Part shown: one piece after another, positions 52,404 to 62,683 of the stretch
Position numbering within the stretch: position 1 is the stretch's first letter
Layout of the letters: each line of letters starts with the position of its first letter
NCBI RefSeq assembly: GCF_014203125.1
Contig: NZ_JACHIH010000002.1
Location: 310,001 to 374,000, forward strand
Length of the DNA: 64,000 nt
Direction of reading: 5' to 3'
From: Rhodopseudomonas rhenobacensis
GTDB lineage: Bacteria; Pseudomonadota; Alphaproteobacteria; Rhizobiales; Xanthobacteraceae
Made by a program: the position numbers and the translations under genes
The notes under the pieces: model-generated
Seen by the model: the letters and a program-made list of their open reading frames with translations, nothing else
The model's database searches: none
Told to the model about the DNA's origin: nothing

Positions 52404-53948
52404 TCACGACAGCATCGCCTCCAACTCGTCCAATCCGTCCGCGATCTCTTGCTCCAGCGCTTTCATCTCGGCAATGATCTCCTTCGGCGGCCGGTGCTCG
52501 GTGGCCTCGTGCACCACCTTCTTGTAACGGTTGAGCGAGAGGTCGTAGCCGGCCGCGGTGATCTCGGCTTTCGGCACGCAAAAACTCTGCGCTGTGCGGG
52601 AGCGTCTGCGTTCACTGCTATCGCGACAGGACCAACGCGATGCGATGTCAGGTAAGTTGTTCTTAGCGTGTTCTGCCCGATTGAGGGCTGCCTTCGGCCC
52701 GATGCTCTCGACCGGCAGCAGCGGGTTGCGTTTGTCGTCCAGTGAAAAGCCGTCGGCCTGGCAGTCGTAAAACCAGACCTGATCGGTGCCGCCGGAATTG
52801 GTCTTGGTGAAGAACACAATCGCGGTGGAGACGCCGGCATAGGGCCGGAACACGCCGGATGGCAGCTTGATGATGCCGTCGAGCTTGTGGTCCTCCACCA
52901 GCATGCGGCGGATTTCCTTGTGCGCGGTGGAGGAACCGAACAGCACGCCATCCGGCACGATCACCGCCGCGCGCCCGCCGGGCTTCAGCAACTTCAGGAA
53001 CAGCGCCATGAACAGCAGCTCGGTCTTTTTGGTCTTGACCACCGCGAGCAGATCTTTTGCAGTGGTCTCGTAATCCAGCGAGCCGGCGAACGGCGGATTG
53101 GCCAGCACCAGCGAATAGCGGTCCGAGTCGCTGACATGGTCCTGCGACAGCGAATCCTTGTAGCGGATGTCGGGATTGTCGACGCCGTGCAGCATCATGT
53201 TCATCGAGCCGATCCGCAGCATGGTGCTGTCGAAATCGAAGCCGTGAAACATCTCCTCGTTGAAATGCTCGCGCTTAGCGGCGTCGTGAAAAAGTTTGGG
53301 GTGATTGTCGCGCAGATATTCGCCGGCCGCGACCAGGAAGCCGCAGGTGCCGCAGGCGGGATCGACGATCACGTCCTTCGGCCCCGGCGCCATCATCTCC
53401 ACCATCAGCGCGATGATGTGGCGCGGGGTGCGGAACTGGCCGTTCTGGCCGGCGGTGGCGATCTTCGACAGCATGTATTCGTAGAGGTCGCCCTTGGTGT
53501 CGCGATCCTCCATCGGGATGTCGGCTAACAGATCAACCACTTTGGCCAGCAGCGCCGGCGTCGGGATCGTGAAGCGCGCGCCCTTCATATGCGTCGCATG
53601 CGCGGTGCCGGCCTCGGCCATGTTGCGCAGGAACGGGAAGACGTGCTCGGAGACGATCTCGAACATCGTGGCGGGATCGTTGTTCTTCAGCTTGGACCAG
53701 CGCATCGCCTCATAGGCGACGCCCCCCTTCTTGCCGAGCCCGTCTTTGCCCTCGGGGAAAATCCGCCGGGCGATCGGCTTCCTCAGCCGGGTCGCCTTGT
53801 TCTCCTCGAGGATCTGCGCCTCGTCCAGCCCGCGCATGAACAACAGGTAGGTGATCTGCTCGATCACCTCGAGTGGATTGGCGATGCCGCCCGCCCAGAA
53901 CGCATTCCAAACATGGTCGATTTTAGATCGTAGATCGCCGGTCAGCAT
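52404..53948 (-). CDS. hsdM: Type I restriction-modification N6-adenine methylase
   Basis: The 514-residue methylase has the HsdM N-terminal helical domain (W-N-A-F-W-A-G-G-I-A-N-P near 14-25). The AdoMet motif D-P-A-C-G-T-C-G-F is at 196-204 and the catalytic N-P-P-F at 284-287. A C-terminal coiled coil contacts HsdS. It modifies host sites and is the first gene of the hsdM-hsdS-hsdR operon. The final 70 residues (S-L-N-R-Y-K-K-V) are family-typical and intact. Confidence 0.94.
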   Translation of the reverse strand: MLTGDLRSKIDHVWNAFWAGGIANPLEVIEQITYLLFMRGLDEAQILEENKATRLRKPIARRIFPEGKDGLGKKGGVAYEAMRWSKLKNNDPATMFEIVSEHVFPFLRNMAEAGTAHATHMKGARFTIPTPALLAKVVDLLADIPMEDRDTKGDLYEYMLSKIATAGQNGQFRTPRHIIALMVEMMAPGPKDVIVDPACGTCGFLVAAGEYLRDNHPKLFHDAAKREHFNEEMFHGFDFDSTMLRIGSMNMMLHGVDNPDIRYKDSLSQDHVSDSDRYSLVLANPPFAGSLDYETTAKDLLAVVKTKKTELLFMALFLKLLKPGGRAAVIVPDGVLFGSSTAHKEIRRMLVEDHKLDGIIKLPSGVFRPYAGVSTAIVFFTKTNSGGTDQVWFYDCQADGFSLDDKRNPLLPVESIGPKAALNRAEHAKNNLPDIASRWSCRDSSERRRSRTAQSFCVPKAEITAAGYDLSLNRYKKVVHEATEHRPPKEIIAEMKALEQEIADGLDELEAMLS

Positions 53949-54105
53949 GAAGTCCCCAAAGCCATTCGCAACTCTCGCTTACTAGAGATTGGCAGATTCA
54001 CGAAGCTGCAACCAGATCAAGCGGCGGAGGACAGCCAAGGCGCAATCGTACCCCGAACAATGCAATATGGCATTGATTATTCAGTACAAATGTTCTTCTG
54101 GTCGT

Positions 54106-55026
54106 CTATTTGCCGCGAATGATTTCGACCAGCTTGCCGAACAACTCCCCTGCACGATGCTGGTCCAGCAGCCAGCCGTGCCCGAACGGCTCACCAACCG
54201 GCTGCCGCTCCTTGAAGGCGCGGAACGCGCTGTGGCGCATGCGATGGTCGTGGGTGCTGGCGTTGACGAAGCGCTGCACACCGCGGACGCCAGCGATAGC
54301 ATCCGCGAGGCGGCCGTCGAGCGCCGGCGCGAGGAAGATCTGGAAATGCGACGCAGACCGCGCCATTCGGTTCAACAGCACGATCTGGTCGCCTGCCCGC
54401 GATGGCACGGCGAAGCAGCGCATCTTGCTTGTGTCAGATCCGAGCGTCTTGACCTTGACGCCGAGCCGATCGGCGGTCGCGACGAGTTCGGCTTCCAGTG
54501 CTGGCGAAATCTTAGCTTTCCGGCCGCTGTCGCGATCGGACTCCCGCGCCACAGCTTCCGGAGCATCGGATGCTTGAACCGAACGAAGCCTTGTCGGCTG
54601 CGGTGCGGCTTTGGAGGCCACCAGTCCCGGTTCAGACCGGCTTGTCTGCCGCGCACGGGCGATCGACTGGCTAGTGTCGGGATCAAGGTTGACCCAGGTA
54701 ACTGCGCCGCTGGGATGAAGATAGGGCACGGGCGACGACAGCGGCCTCGCATTGATGATCAGCCAGGGGAATAGCCAGCCATTCGCAATGGCGCTCGCCT
54801 GTTCGGCGGGCGGCACGCGGTGGAACTGAACCGACTCGGCGAGTCCCTGTCGATCCAGCCGAGGCAGGCTGTCGACAAGATCAGCGACGCCCACGATCTG
54901 GCTGCTGCCTTTTCGGATCAGCGCGATTTCGCCGCGCATGGTGGTCTGCTGGGTGCGCAACTCCCACGTCTTGCTGCCGTTCAGGATCATGCCGATCCAT
55001 GGCTCCCTGATAATCAGACCCTTCAT
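54106..55026 (-). CDS. ASCH-domain protein coupled to zorD
   Basis: The 306-residue product opens with a clear ASCH domain: K-G-L-I-I-R-E-P-W-I-G-M-I-L-N-G-S-K-T-W, then E-L-R-T and I-V-G-V-A-D-L-V, up to about residue 110. ASCH/PUA-like folds bind RNA or modified bases. A variable linker and a C-terminal 100-residue domain of unknown type follow (F-Q-I-F-L-A-P-A-L, then H-D-H-R-M-R-H-S-A-F). Its start overlaps the zorD stop by four bases (ATGA), so it is the fifth gene of the Zorya operon. ASCH is not one of the canonical Zorya components, which makes it a candidate accessory effector or sensor. Confidence 0.85.
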   Translation of the reverse strand: MKGLIIREPWIGMILNGSKTWELRTQQTTMRGEIALIRKGSSQIVGVADLVDSLPRLDRQGLAESVQFHRVPPAEQASAIANGWLFPWLIINARPLSSPVPYLHPSGAVTWVNLDPDTSQSIARARQTSRSEPGLVASKAAPQPTRLRSVQASDAPEAVARESDRDSGRKAKISPALEAELVATADRLGVKVKTLGSDTSKMRCFAVPSRAGDQIVLLNRMARSASHFQIFLAPALDGRLADAIAGVRGVQRFVNASTHDHRMRHSAFRAFKERQPVGEPFGHGWLLDQHRAGELFGKLVEIIRGK

Positions 55027-58010
55027 TGCGGCGAACCGGCTCCAGACGTTCCGACGGCCTCATCGAAGAGCACACCGACGTCGGCCTCCCCGACCGGTGG
55101 CGCCAACATGTGCCGCGACAGCGAGCGCCTGCGTTCAAGCAATCTGTCGAGGTTGGCGTCGAAGGACCTATCGCCGAGCGACGGATGCAACGCCATCGGC
55201 ACATGGATGGTCACCGGCTTGGATTGCCCAATGCGGTAGACGCGATCGTTGCATTGATCCTCGACGGCCGGATTCCACCAACGGCTGAGATGGATCACAT
55301 GGTTGGCTGCTGTGATGGTCAGGCCGACACCCGCGGCCTTTGGCGAAAGCACCATCAAATTGAAGCCCGGCGGTCCGTTCTGAAAGCGATCGACAATGTC
55401 CTGGCGTTTCGCACCCGGTGTCGTCCCGTTGATAATAACTGGCTCCGATCTCAACCCGAGCAGCGTCGCAGCAGCAGCCGCAAAGGTCGTCTGGACGTCG
55501 CGATGTTCCAGAAATACCAGCGCCTTCTCCCCGTTCTTCTCGATCGCCCTGAGTATCGAGAACACCTGCCGCACCCGGGCGGACTCGGTGACCCATTTGG
55601 TTGCCGCTTCCGGATCATACGGGTCGATATCACCGCCTCCGTTGGGGTGCAGCGAAATCGAGCGAAGCGCATGGATCACCTTCAGCATCGTGCCCGGCGT
55701 TCGATCACCGGACTGAGCCTCCCGGACAGCTCGCGCATAGGCATCGCTTTGCTCTGGCGGCATGTCAACACGATAGGGCTTGATGCTCTTGACCGGAAGG
55801 CCGACGAGAATCTGGTCCTTCATCCGCCGCAGCATGATGGCAGGCAGACCAAGCCGCGATTCATCGAGCTTTGCCTTAAGGTCCTTCAACGCGTCATGGG
55901 CGTCCTCCGTGTGCGTTGCGGAGAACGTCTTGAGGTCACCGAGATAACCTGGCGCCACCCGGTCCATGATGCACCAGAGATCTTCCAACCGATTTTCGAT
56001 CGGCGTCCCGGTCAGGCCGAGCACGAAATCCGCATTGATCGCCTTGGCGGCATGGGTGTTGATCGTCCCCGGAGACTTTACCTTCTGCATCTCGTCGAAA
56101 ACGACAATCGAGCACGGAACACGCGCAAAGGCACGATGATTGTCCGCGAGCGTCTCGTAGGTCGTCAGGATCCAATCGGCATCGCGGAGACTGTCGACAT
56201 CCAGCGCGTCTTCAGGCGTCCATTCGGCCGTCTTCGCGCTCTTGAGCTGTTTGAGTCCGGAGCCGAACGCATCGACGCGGTCTCCAAGAACATGTGGTCC
56301 AAGGTGGAGCTCCGCCTCTGCAGCCCAGTTTCGCAACAAGGCGGTCGGCGCTACGATCAGGATCGGACCTTTGGCCGGGGTGCCCAAAGTTCCGCGAGCC
56401 TTCTCGGCGGCGTTGCTTCGAACCCAAGCCATGAAAGCCAAGGCCTGAAACGTCTTGCCAAGACCCATGTCGTCGGCAAGCAGGACGCCCGGCCAGCCTG
56501 CTTCCCAAGCGTCAACGAGCCATTTGAAACCTTGCGTCTGATGCGGCTTCGGCCGCGTGAGAGCCAAGCAGGCAATCGGCAATTCCCGACTGATCGCTAC
56601 AGGTCGACGAGGGTGACTAAATTGGTACTCAACGCCATCGATATTCTGCTTGAGAATGAGGACGTTCTCATCGACAACAGCGCCCCCCTCGTCTTCCGGG
56701 TGCTCCGGGCTTGGATCAGCACCCGGCCCCTTCGTTTCGGGGCGCAGTCCACCCACCGCAGCCTCGACTTCCGCGACAGAGTAGACTTCCTGATCGATGG
56801 CGACGTCAGCGCGATCTTCCCGCTTTGCGACGTCAACCTGCTCGATAATTTCGTCCAGCCGCTCGGGCGTCAGTTCGATCGTTCGCCCGCGCAAAGTGAC
56901 AGGAAACGTTTCGGGAGCCCATTGCCCAGCCTTCTTCTGCAACCATGGCAGCTTTGGCGGATCCCATATGCCCAAACCGAGCACGCGCTCCGAATATTGC
57001 TTGGTTTCCACGAAAAGACCTACCGCGGCCTGATCCGCATCGTCACGTCCTAGGGCCGCTGCGATGGCTGGCCGGGGATTGCGCAGGAAACTACGCCGCG
57101 CTTCCGGAGAGGCCTCCCGCATTTCGCGAACCACGTCGAGCGCGACCTTCAGGTCTTTGTCCAAAATGACGAAAGTATTTCGGGAAAGAACGTAGGCGTC
57201 GCGCGTCTTATCCGACGGACCGAATCGCTCGTTGGCAAACCTTCTTTGCAACTCCGGCGGAAGCAGCGCATCTGCAATATCATCGCGTAGTTCGCTATCA
57301 AGGACCTCCCCGTCATCTTCAGCGGGAGCGTTGTCATCCAGAGACGGCGCCTTGTTACGCCCCATCAGAACAGGCACTAGGTCAGGCCCGTTTGCGGTCT
57401 CGCGGGCATCGAGCGCGAAGCTGCCAGCCTGATAGATTGTCAGCGAACCGAGGAAGCCGTCTGCCTTCACTTCCGATCCGGTGACTTCCCTAAGAGCGAG
57501 CTGAACCGGCTGCCATTTCGTGATACGAGCCTCGATATCGCTGCCGACGCTTTCATTGAAGCCATCGATAGCCTCGAGCAGCTCGAATAGTGAAGAAGAC
57601 AGGCGAGAAGTTTGATCCCCTACCTGAACAAACGCTCCCACCCGCTTGGCTGAAACGGGTCGGGTGTGCTCGTCAAACCATCGCGCCCGAATGGTGCCAT
57701 CTGGGGTGTCAACACGTCCATCAAATGTCAACGTCACCGACAGCATGGAAAGCGCGGGCATATTGAGCTGGTCGGCAATCGACGCCGGTAGCTTCGCGAC
57801 GTTAGCGTGTGGCAACAAGACATAGTCTTCCCCCGCCCGCCCCTCCAGGCTGTTAACAGATGCCATCAGCACGCGCGCAGCAACGCCAGCGCCGCCGCGT
57901 TCGCCAGCCCAATCGCAGACAGGAACTGCTACCCACTTCAGCAGACGCCGCCGTTTCGCTTCAATGCGAACGACATCAGGAAGAAAAGAGCATGAAAATG
58001 TAAGCGTCAC
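55023..58010 (-). CDS. zorD: Zorya ZorD SNF2 helicase
   Basis: I chose GTG at 58010: AGGTGA lies five bases upstream and it overlaps the zorC stop by one base (TAGTG). The product is 995 residues. The N-terminal 480 residues are the ZorD-specific region. The SNF2 motor has D-D-M-G-L-G-K-T near 513-520, V-F-D-E-M-Q near 614, L-T-G-T-P-I-E-N-R near 645, and the final R-V-Y-R-I-G-Q-S motif near 935. In Zorya the membrane motor ZorAB recruits ZorC and ZorD to incoming phage DNA, and ZorD degrades or translocates it. The Walker B has M-Q in place of A-H. A longer frame to 58088 would overlap zorC and is unlikely. Confidence 0.92.
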   Translation of the reverse strand: MTLTFSCSFLPDVVRIEAKRRRLLKWVAVPVCDWAGERGGAGVAARVLMASVNSLEGRAGEDYVLLPHANVAKLPASIADQLNMPALSMLSVTLTFDGRVDTPDGTIRARWFDEHTRPVSAKRVGAFVQVGDQTSRLSSSLFELLEAIDGFNESVGSDIEARITKWQPVQLALREVTGSEVKADGFLGSLTIYQAGSFALDARETANGPDLVPVLMGRNKAPSLDDNAPAEDDGEVLDSELRDDIADALLPPELQRRFANERFGPSDKTRDAYVLSRNTFVILDKDLKVALDVVREMREASPEARRSFLRNPRPAIAAALGRDDADQAAVGLFVETKQYSERVLGLGIWDPPKLPWLQKKAGQWAPETFPVTLRGRTIELTPERLDEIIEQVDVAKREDRADVAIDQEVYSVAEVEAAVGGLRPETKGPGADPSPEHPEDEGGAVVDENVLILKQNIDGVEYQFSHPRRPVAISRELPIACLALTRPKPHQTQGFKWLVDAWEAGWPGVLLADDMGLGKTFQALAFMAWVRSNAAEKARGTLGTPAKGPILIVAPTALLRNWAAEAELHLGPHVLGDRVDAFGSGLKQLKSAKTAEWTPEDALDVDSLRDADWILTTYETLADNHRAFARVPCSIVVFDEMQKVKSPGTINTHAAKAINADFVLGLTGTPIENRLEDLWCIMDRVAPGYLGDLKTFSATHTEDAHDALKDLKAKLDESRLGLPAIMLRRMKDQILVGLPVKSIKPYRVDMPPEQSDAYARAVREAQSGDRTPGTMLKVIHALRSISLHPNGGGDIDPYDPEAATKWVTESARVRQVFSILRAIEKNGEKALVFLEHRDVQTTFAAAAATLLGLRSEPVIINGTTPGAKRQDIVDRFQNGPPGFNLMVLSPKAAGVGLTITAANHVIHLSRWWNPAVEDQCNDRVYRIGQSKPVTIHVPMALHPSLGDRSFDANLDRLLERRRSLSRHMLAPPVGEADVGVLFDEAVGTSGAGSPQ

Positions 58011-59401
58011 TATTTCACCTGATAGTCGCTTTGAGGAATTCGAACGCCGGTCATCTGATGGAGCTTTCCTGCAACCTTCGACTGCCAAGCATAGACATCT
58101 GCACCGCTGTGGGTAATAGCGAAGACCGGCTCCGCAAGACTAGGAGACTCGCCGTTCGGCGACCGAAGATCTGCGGCATGGTAGGTGCTTAAGTGCAGCG
58201 TGGGAGAGCCGCGCGCTTCAGAATCGTTCCAGATTATGCATCGGCCGTTATGGCTCCATTCCGCAACAACGCCACGTCCGATGCGCAGCAAGAGAACGGC
58301 GTGCCCCTTATCGACGGGGCCACCATCAAAAGTCGCAAAGGAGATTTCCTTGCCAAAGGTGCGGCGCGCGGCGACAGCTCCAAGAGGTCCAAATACAACC
58401 CAGGCATCCGAAATGAGCCCCCGCTCATAAACTGCCCCCCAGAAGGCGCGCCGATGCTTCCACATTCTGGCGACGGCAGTTCGATCCACCACCTCAAGGA
58501 ACTGCCTGAGTGACTGTTTTGTCAGCCAACGACGGACAATTGTTGCCGCCTCTCGCATCCGCGCCCACTTCGCTGGTTGCGATCGTGGATCTCCGAAGAG
58601 ACGGAGCAGAATTGCCAAAAACTTATCTGTGACGCCCTCCTCGGGCGTGGAGGCGCCAAACGGAAGCAGTAAGGCTTCCGCAACCAGCGGCCCATGCTCC
58701 TGAAACAACAACTCTCGTCCGTCCCGGAGCGCAAATGTCTTGACCCATTGCAGCCGAACGTCGTGGCGCGGCTCCTTCCCGTCTCGCATCTGTTCCAGCG
58801 CCCGGGCAATGCAACATTTCGAAAAACCAGACTGCGCGTTCACGGCCCCCAGCCCATAGCCGGACAGCACCTCGGTCGGTGAGATGCTGCGCTCGACGGC
58901 CATCCGCGCCAGGTTCTGCGGCCCTTCCACAACATCGAACAGATTAAGATCGTTCTGGAGAGGTCCCCACGGCCTCCCCATACTGCCAGCTAGACGCATC
59001 AGAACAGCAGAAATTTCTGCGATTCGGGGCCGATCAGGCGCATAGCCCGACATGTAGGACGAGGCCAACGCCCGAAACGGCTGCTTCTTCCCCGAGATCT
59101 CCGTGGCTCTTACCAAGGACGTGACGGCGGGACTGCTTGACGCGATGGCGGGGACTGTCTCCCAGAGGCACCAGGCCGCATCCCGCGCTTCACGTCGCGT
59201 CAACTCACCCGTGGAGATTACCTTTTGCAATATTTCCCTGGCAACGAGATTGTAGTTTTTACTGGCCCTGGGTGAATCGGCTCCCAAGACCGCTGAACCG
59301 ATCTCCTCGGCTTCACGCGCGGTACGGGTGATCGGCGGTATCGCCAAGGCAGGCAGACGGGCGGTTGGCAAGGCCCGTATCGAAGCCTTTAAGCCACTCA
59401 C
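58010..59401 (-). CDS. zorC: Zorya ZorC (EH-signature protein)
   Basis: The 463-residue protein occupies the third position of the operon. It has the mostly helical layout of ZorC: an N-terminal segment rich in L/P/A/R, helical repeats with R-M-A-V-E-R-S-I-S-P-T-E near 165-176, a C-terminal globular part with W-V-V-F-G-P-L-G-A near 325, and an EH-signature-like region after it. ZorC binds DNA and cooperates with ZorD. It overlaps zorB by four bases and zorD by one. The call rests mainly on operon position and length; single motifs are weak. Confidence 0.82.
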   Translation of the reverse strand: MSGLKASIRALPTARLPALAIPPITRTAREAEEIGSAVLGADSPRASKNYNLVAREILQKVISTGELTRREARDAAWCLWETVPAIASSSPAVTSLVRATEISGKKQPFRALASSYMSGYAPDRPRIAEISAVLMRLAGSMGRPWGPLQNDLNLFDVVEGPQNLARMAVERSISPTEVLSGYGLGAVNAQSGFSKCCIARALEQMRDGKEPRHDVRLQWVKTFALRDGRELLFQEHGPLVAEALLLPFGASTPEEGVTDKFLAILLRLFGDPRSQPAKWARMREAATIVRRWLTKQSLRQFLEVVDRTAVARMWKHRRAFWGAVYERGLISDAWVVFGPLGAVAARRTFGKEISFATFDGGPVDKGHAVLLLRIGRGVVAEWSHNGRCIIWNDSEARGSPTLHLSTYHAADLRSPNGESPSLAEPVFAITHSGADVYAWQSKVAGKLHQMTGVRIPQSDYQVK

Positions 59402-60270
59402 TTGCGAGCCCCGCTTGCCGTTACAAGTCGGTCGATCTCAACTTTCATCGAATCCGTCAGATTGATGATCTGCTTGAGGCGCTGCTTTGAGTCGACTTCC
59501 ATAACAAAGCGGAGATCGATTCGACGATTCCTGGCCCAGGCTTCGCGGTTTTCATTTGGGTCGATCGGTCGGGTAGATGCATAACCAGAAACTGAAATGA
59601 TCTCCTCATTGCGCGTGTTGCGCAAAGCACGCAGACTGGGAGCGAAATTGACGATCTCACGATAAGTATTCACCGACCTTTCAACCGAGAGCTGCCAGTT
59701 ATAGCGATCGTCGCCTCCTCTCGCGCCGGTCGAATCGGTGTGTCCCTCGATAAAAACGGTCTCAATGCTCGACTCGAGCCCCGTTCGGCACCTGTTCTGT
59801 CCGCCGATGATCTGACACGCCACGTAATTCGGGATCACCTTTTCAAGAACGCGTGCGATCCGGTCGACATTCAATTTGGCTCTGTCCAAGAGGATCGACT
59901 GGCTGGCATCGAACCGAACAGCGTCTTCGGTGAGACGCAAAACGCCGTTCGCTTCATCGATCTGGACATCCATCCCGTCCGCTCTGAGCTCAGACTTTAG
60001 GGTCGTCAGGAGCTTGCGGCGGGTCTCCTGGCTTCTGTCCATGGACGCAATTTCTGCCTTCACGTCCTTCTGCAGATCATCAAGCTTGCGCGCCACTTCC
60101 CGCGCGACGTCGATAGCATTGTCCTGCACATCGGTCTTGGTTCGGAAGTCAAGAGCGAAGATCATCAACATGATGATGAAGATGAACAACACGCCGACCA
60201 TCATGTCGGTCATGGAGACAAAGTAATTCTCGCCGTCTTCAGATTCCGACGCGCCCTCGTCCGCGATCAT
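59398..60270 (-). CDS. zorB: Zorya ZorB (MotB/OmpA-like stator)
   Basis: The 290-residue protein has a short cytoplasmic N-terminus and then Asp22 in S-M-T-D-M-M. This is the conserved proton-path residue at the start of the single membrane helix (23-41). A coiled-coil linker (50-95) precedes an OmpA-like peptidoglycan-binding domain (E-G-H-T-D-S near 177, N-R-R-I-D-L-R near 257). Each element matches ZorB. It forms the ion-driven ZorA5B2 motor that senses membrane perturbation by phage. The start is 10 bases after the zorA stop. Confidence 0.94.
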   Translation of the reverse strand: MIADEGASESEDGENYFVSMTDMMVGVLFIFIIMLMIFALDFRTKTDVQDNAIDVAREVARKLDDLQKDVKAEIASMDRSQETRRKLLTTLKSELRADGMDVQIDEANGVLRLTEDAVRFDASQSILLDRAKLNVDRIARVLEKVIPNYVACQIIGGQNRCRTGLESSIETVFIEGHTDSTGARGGDDRYNWQLSVERSVNTYREIVNFAPSLRALRNTRNEEIISVSGYASTRPIDPNENREAWARNRRIDLRFVMEVDSKQRLKQIINLTDSMKVEIDRLVTASGARK

Positions 60271-60280
60271 GATTCAGGCC

Positions 60281-62470
60281 TCATGCACCGGCTGACGAAT
60301 GAAGAACGACTTTCAAATCCGAAACTGACTCACCGAGCTCCTCGGTATTGCTCCTCAACTCTTCCAGAAATGGATTCAGTCGCGAAATTGCGGTCGCAAA
60401 ACTCTCGTCGACCTTTGACGCATAGGAGACCAGCTGCTGACCTTGGGTGCTAACCGCTTCCGAGAGATCACCGATAGCCTTCCCAAGATCCTCATCGACA
60501 CGTTCAAACCGTTCGGAATATCCCGTCCATACCGTGGAGAGCTGCCCGATATGCGCCCCTAAAGCCTCGGCAAACTGAGCCGCCGACTTTTGTCCTTCCT
60601 CGAAGCTTACGACCGACCGGGACACTGAATCGGCAAGCTTCGAGTTCGCCTCGACAACGCTCTCCGAAATGCGCTCGCCGGCAACTGACACGGCGGAAGT
60701 CAAGATCTGGGTCGCGCCAGCAATCTTCTCGCCTGACAGCAAAAGCGGACCTGACGCGGAGCGAACATCCTGAGCCGTTGCGCCGAATGCGTCGGCGGCC
60801 AAGCGGGTCTGGTCGGTGGCATCCCTCAGAGCTGTGACCTGAGACGCCATTCCCAGCTCGACGCTGCGGACCGCACTCGCGAAAGTCCCCAGCTCAGTTC
60901 GTACGGATTGCATTGCCGCGGCAAGGCCATCCCTCAATGCGTTGGCCGCCTCACTTGATGCTGCCGCGACGGCACTCACCGCACCAGCCTGCGCCGAGCC
61001 GACCATTGCGTTGGTGTCGCTCAACCGTTTTGACATATCCTGGTGGTAAGAATCGAGGCCCCCGCGGAAATTCTCGACCTGACCTTCCAGTTTACCCATG
61101 ACGCGTGCCATGGCCTCCTCGATCTTCCCCGAAGCGCCCGATGCTGCTTGCCCAAGCTGTTCGTCCACCTTCTGATTGGCTCTCTCAAACGTGTCGCGTA
61201 ACGCTCCTACGACGTCCATGAGCGCCTTTCGGCTCTGCTCGGAGCTCTCGTTCATCCGTCCACCGGCATCCGAGACCAGTCGATTCAGGTTCTCGGCGGC
61301 TTCAGTCATTCGGCGCCCGAAGTCTTCTCCCGTCCGGCCAATCCCGCCTTGTGCTTCAACCAACGCGCCCTGCATCGTTTGCAACGTTTTTGTCAGTTCC
61401 CGAAGTTCATCGCCGGCTCCGACCTGGAGTGTCTTGCTGAATTCTTTCATGAGGCCGGAGACACCGCTCTGGCTCGAGTCAGAAAGTCTCGCCATTGCGT
61501 CGTCGATACTGGCCGCGACGGGAGCCATCGCGGTCGCAAGAGCCGATTGGATCTGCGGCGAAATCTTCTCACCCATTCGGGCAAAGAAGTCAGCGCTGTT
61601 GATCTGCTTCAGCTCGGTTAGCTGAGCACTCAGAGTTTCGTTCATATCCCATGCGATCGACTGCGATGAAACGATTCGCACTCGCTGCTCGATCTGGTGA
61701 TTAAGCCGATCGAAAACGGACTCGATCCACACGATGTAGAATCGAAATAGGATGGACAGGACGATCGACGATCCCAAGCCCGCAATGGACGTCGTGAACT
61801 TGAAGGTCGCTACTTTCAACAGCTGCCGGGTGGCCGTTTGCATGCCGTTCGCATCGCTGCTGCTGACAGCTGCCGACGCCTGCTGAAGCGCGAGAACGAG
61901 TCCGATAAACGTGAGAAGCAGCCCGACGCCAACGAAATAGCCGGGGATGCTGCCCATCATCTTCAATCCGGCAAGCTGCTCTCTCGCTACACCAAAATTC
62001 AGAAGGCTGCCGGGGCGCACTGTGGCATGGATTACTTTTGCTCCCGGTATTCGGACCATCGTTTGGTCGAACACCCGCCACGCCGCCCCAATCAATGGGT
62101 GCTTTGCAAGGCGCTGGTCGATTGCATCGAAATTCTCGGAAAATTGGGCTGAGTTTCGCGCGCTCTTGATGCGCCGGGTGGCATCAGAAATTGCGAGTGA
62201 AAAGAGCACCACGTGCACAACGAAGTATGCAACAGCCAGCCCTAGGGCAACCACGCCGATTAGGAAGGCCAGCGCAAATGCGAATTCGGGGGAACTCAGA
62301 CCCTCAACATGCCCGGTGGAGACGGCGGCGCCGATAGTCTTTTGGATGAGAGGGAAGTCGAGAAACGGGATTGTCAGCGAACTGGCGTAAACTGTGGTCC
62401 CAACTATGCTCCAGAACAAGAGAAGACGAATCGCCCCGTTCCAAAGAACGCGCGAAGAGAAAATTTGCAT
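60281..62470 (-). CDS. zorA: Zorya ZorA (MotA/ExbB-like motor with long tail)
   Basis: The 729-residue protein has hydrophobic segments near 10-30, 62-95, 172-195 and 222-248, with the MotA/ExbB-like pair G-V-G-L-L-L-T-F-I-G-L and S-I-A-G-L-G-S-S. A roughly 470-residue cytoplasmic helical tail follows, rich in A/E/Q/S. The long tail is typical of type I ZorA and transmits the membrane signal inward. It is the first gene of the operon; its promoter must lie in 62471-62683. Intact start, stop and reading frame suggest a working system. Confidence 0.94.
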   Translation of the reverse strand: MQIFSSRVLWNGAIRLLLFWSIVGTTVYASSLTIPFLDFPLIQKTIGAAVSTGHVEGLSSPEFAFALAFLIGVVALGLAVAYFVVHVVLFSLAISDATRRIKSARNSAQFSENFDAIDQRLAKHPLIGAAWRVFDQTMVRIPGAKVIHATVRPGSLLNFGVAREQLAGLKMMGSIPGYFVGVGLLLTFIGLVLALQQASAAVSSSDANGMQTATRQLLKVATFKFTTSIAGLGSSIVLSILFRFYIVWIESVFDRLNHQIEQRVRIVSSQSIAWDMNETLSAQLTELKQINSADFFARMGEKISPQIQSALATAMAPVAASIDDAMARLSDSSQSGVSGLMKEFSKTLQVGAGDELRELTKTLQTMQGALVEAQGGIGRTGEDFGRRMTEAAENLNRLVSDAGGRMNESSEQSRKALMDVVGALRDTFERANQKVDEQLGQAASGASGKIEEAMARVMGKLEGQVENFRGGLDSYHQDMSKRLSDTNAMVGSAQAGAVSAVAAASSEAANALRDGLAAAMQSVRTELGTFASAVRSVELGMASQVTALRDATDQTRLAADAFGATAQDVRSASGPLLLSGEKIAGATQILTSAVSVAGERISESVVEANSKLADSVSRSVVSFEEGQKSAAQFAEALGAHIGQLSTVWTGYSERFERVDEDLGKAIGDLSEAVSTQGQQLVSYASKVDESFATAISRLNPFLEELRSNTEELGESVSDLKVVLHSSAGA

Positions 62471-62683
62471 TTCAAGACTGCCCGGCGGTTAATATCCGAC
62501 CGTCTTATGACCTCATTTCTCAGTGCAACGCAATCGTGTAGTTGTACAGGCAATTCTCTTGCGAAAACGATCGGTGAAGTGGTCGGCTAGGCTTCACAAA
62601 CTTAGAGTCTGGATTGACCGCCGCGCCGCATAAGACGCCACGGCGGAAATTGAGCTTACGCGCGCCTCATCGGCCATAGAGAA

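Noticed and set aside
55026-57053. A 675-codon open frame antisense to zorD
   Set aside because: Shadow of zorD; composition is arginine-rich and no motif is visible.
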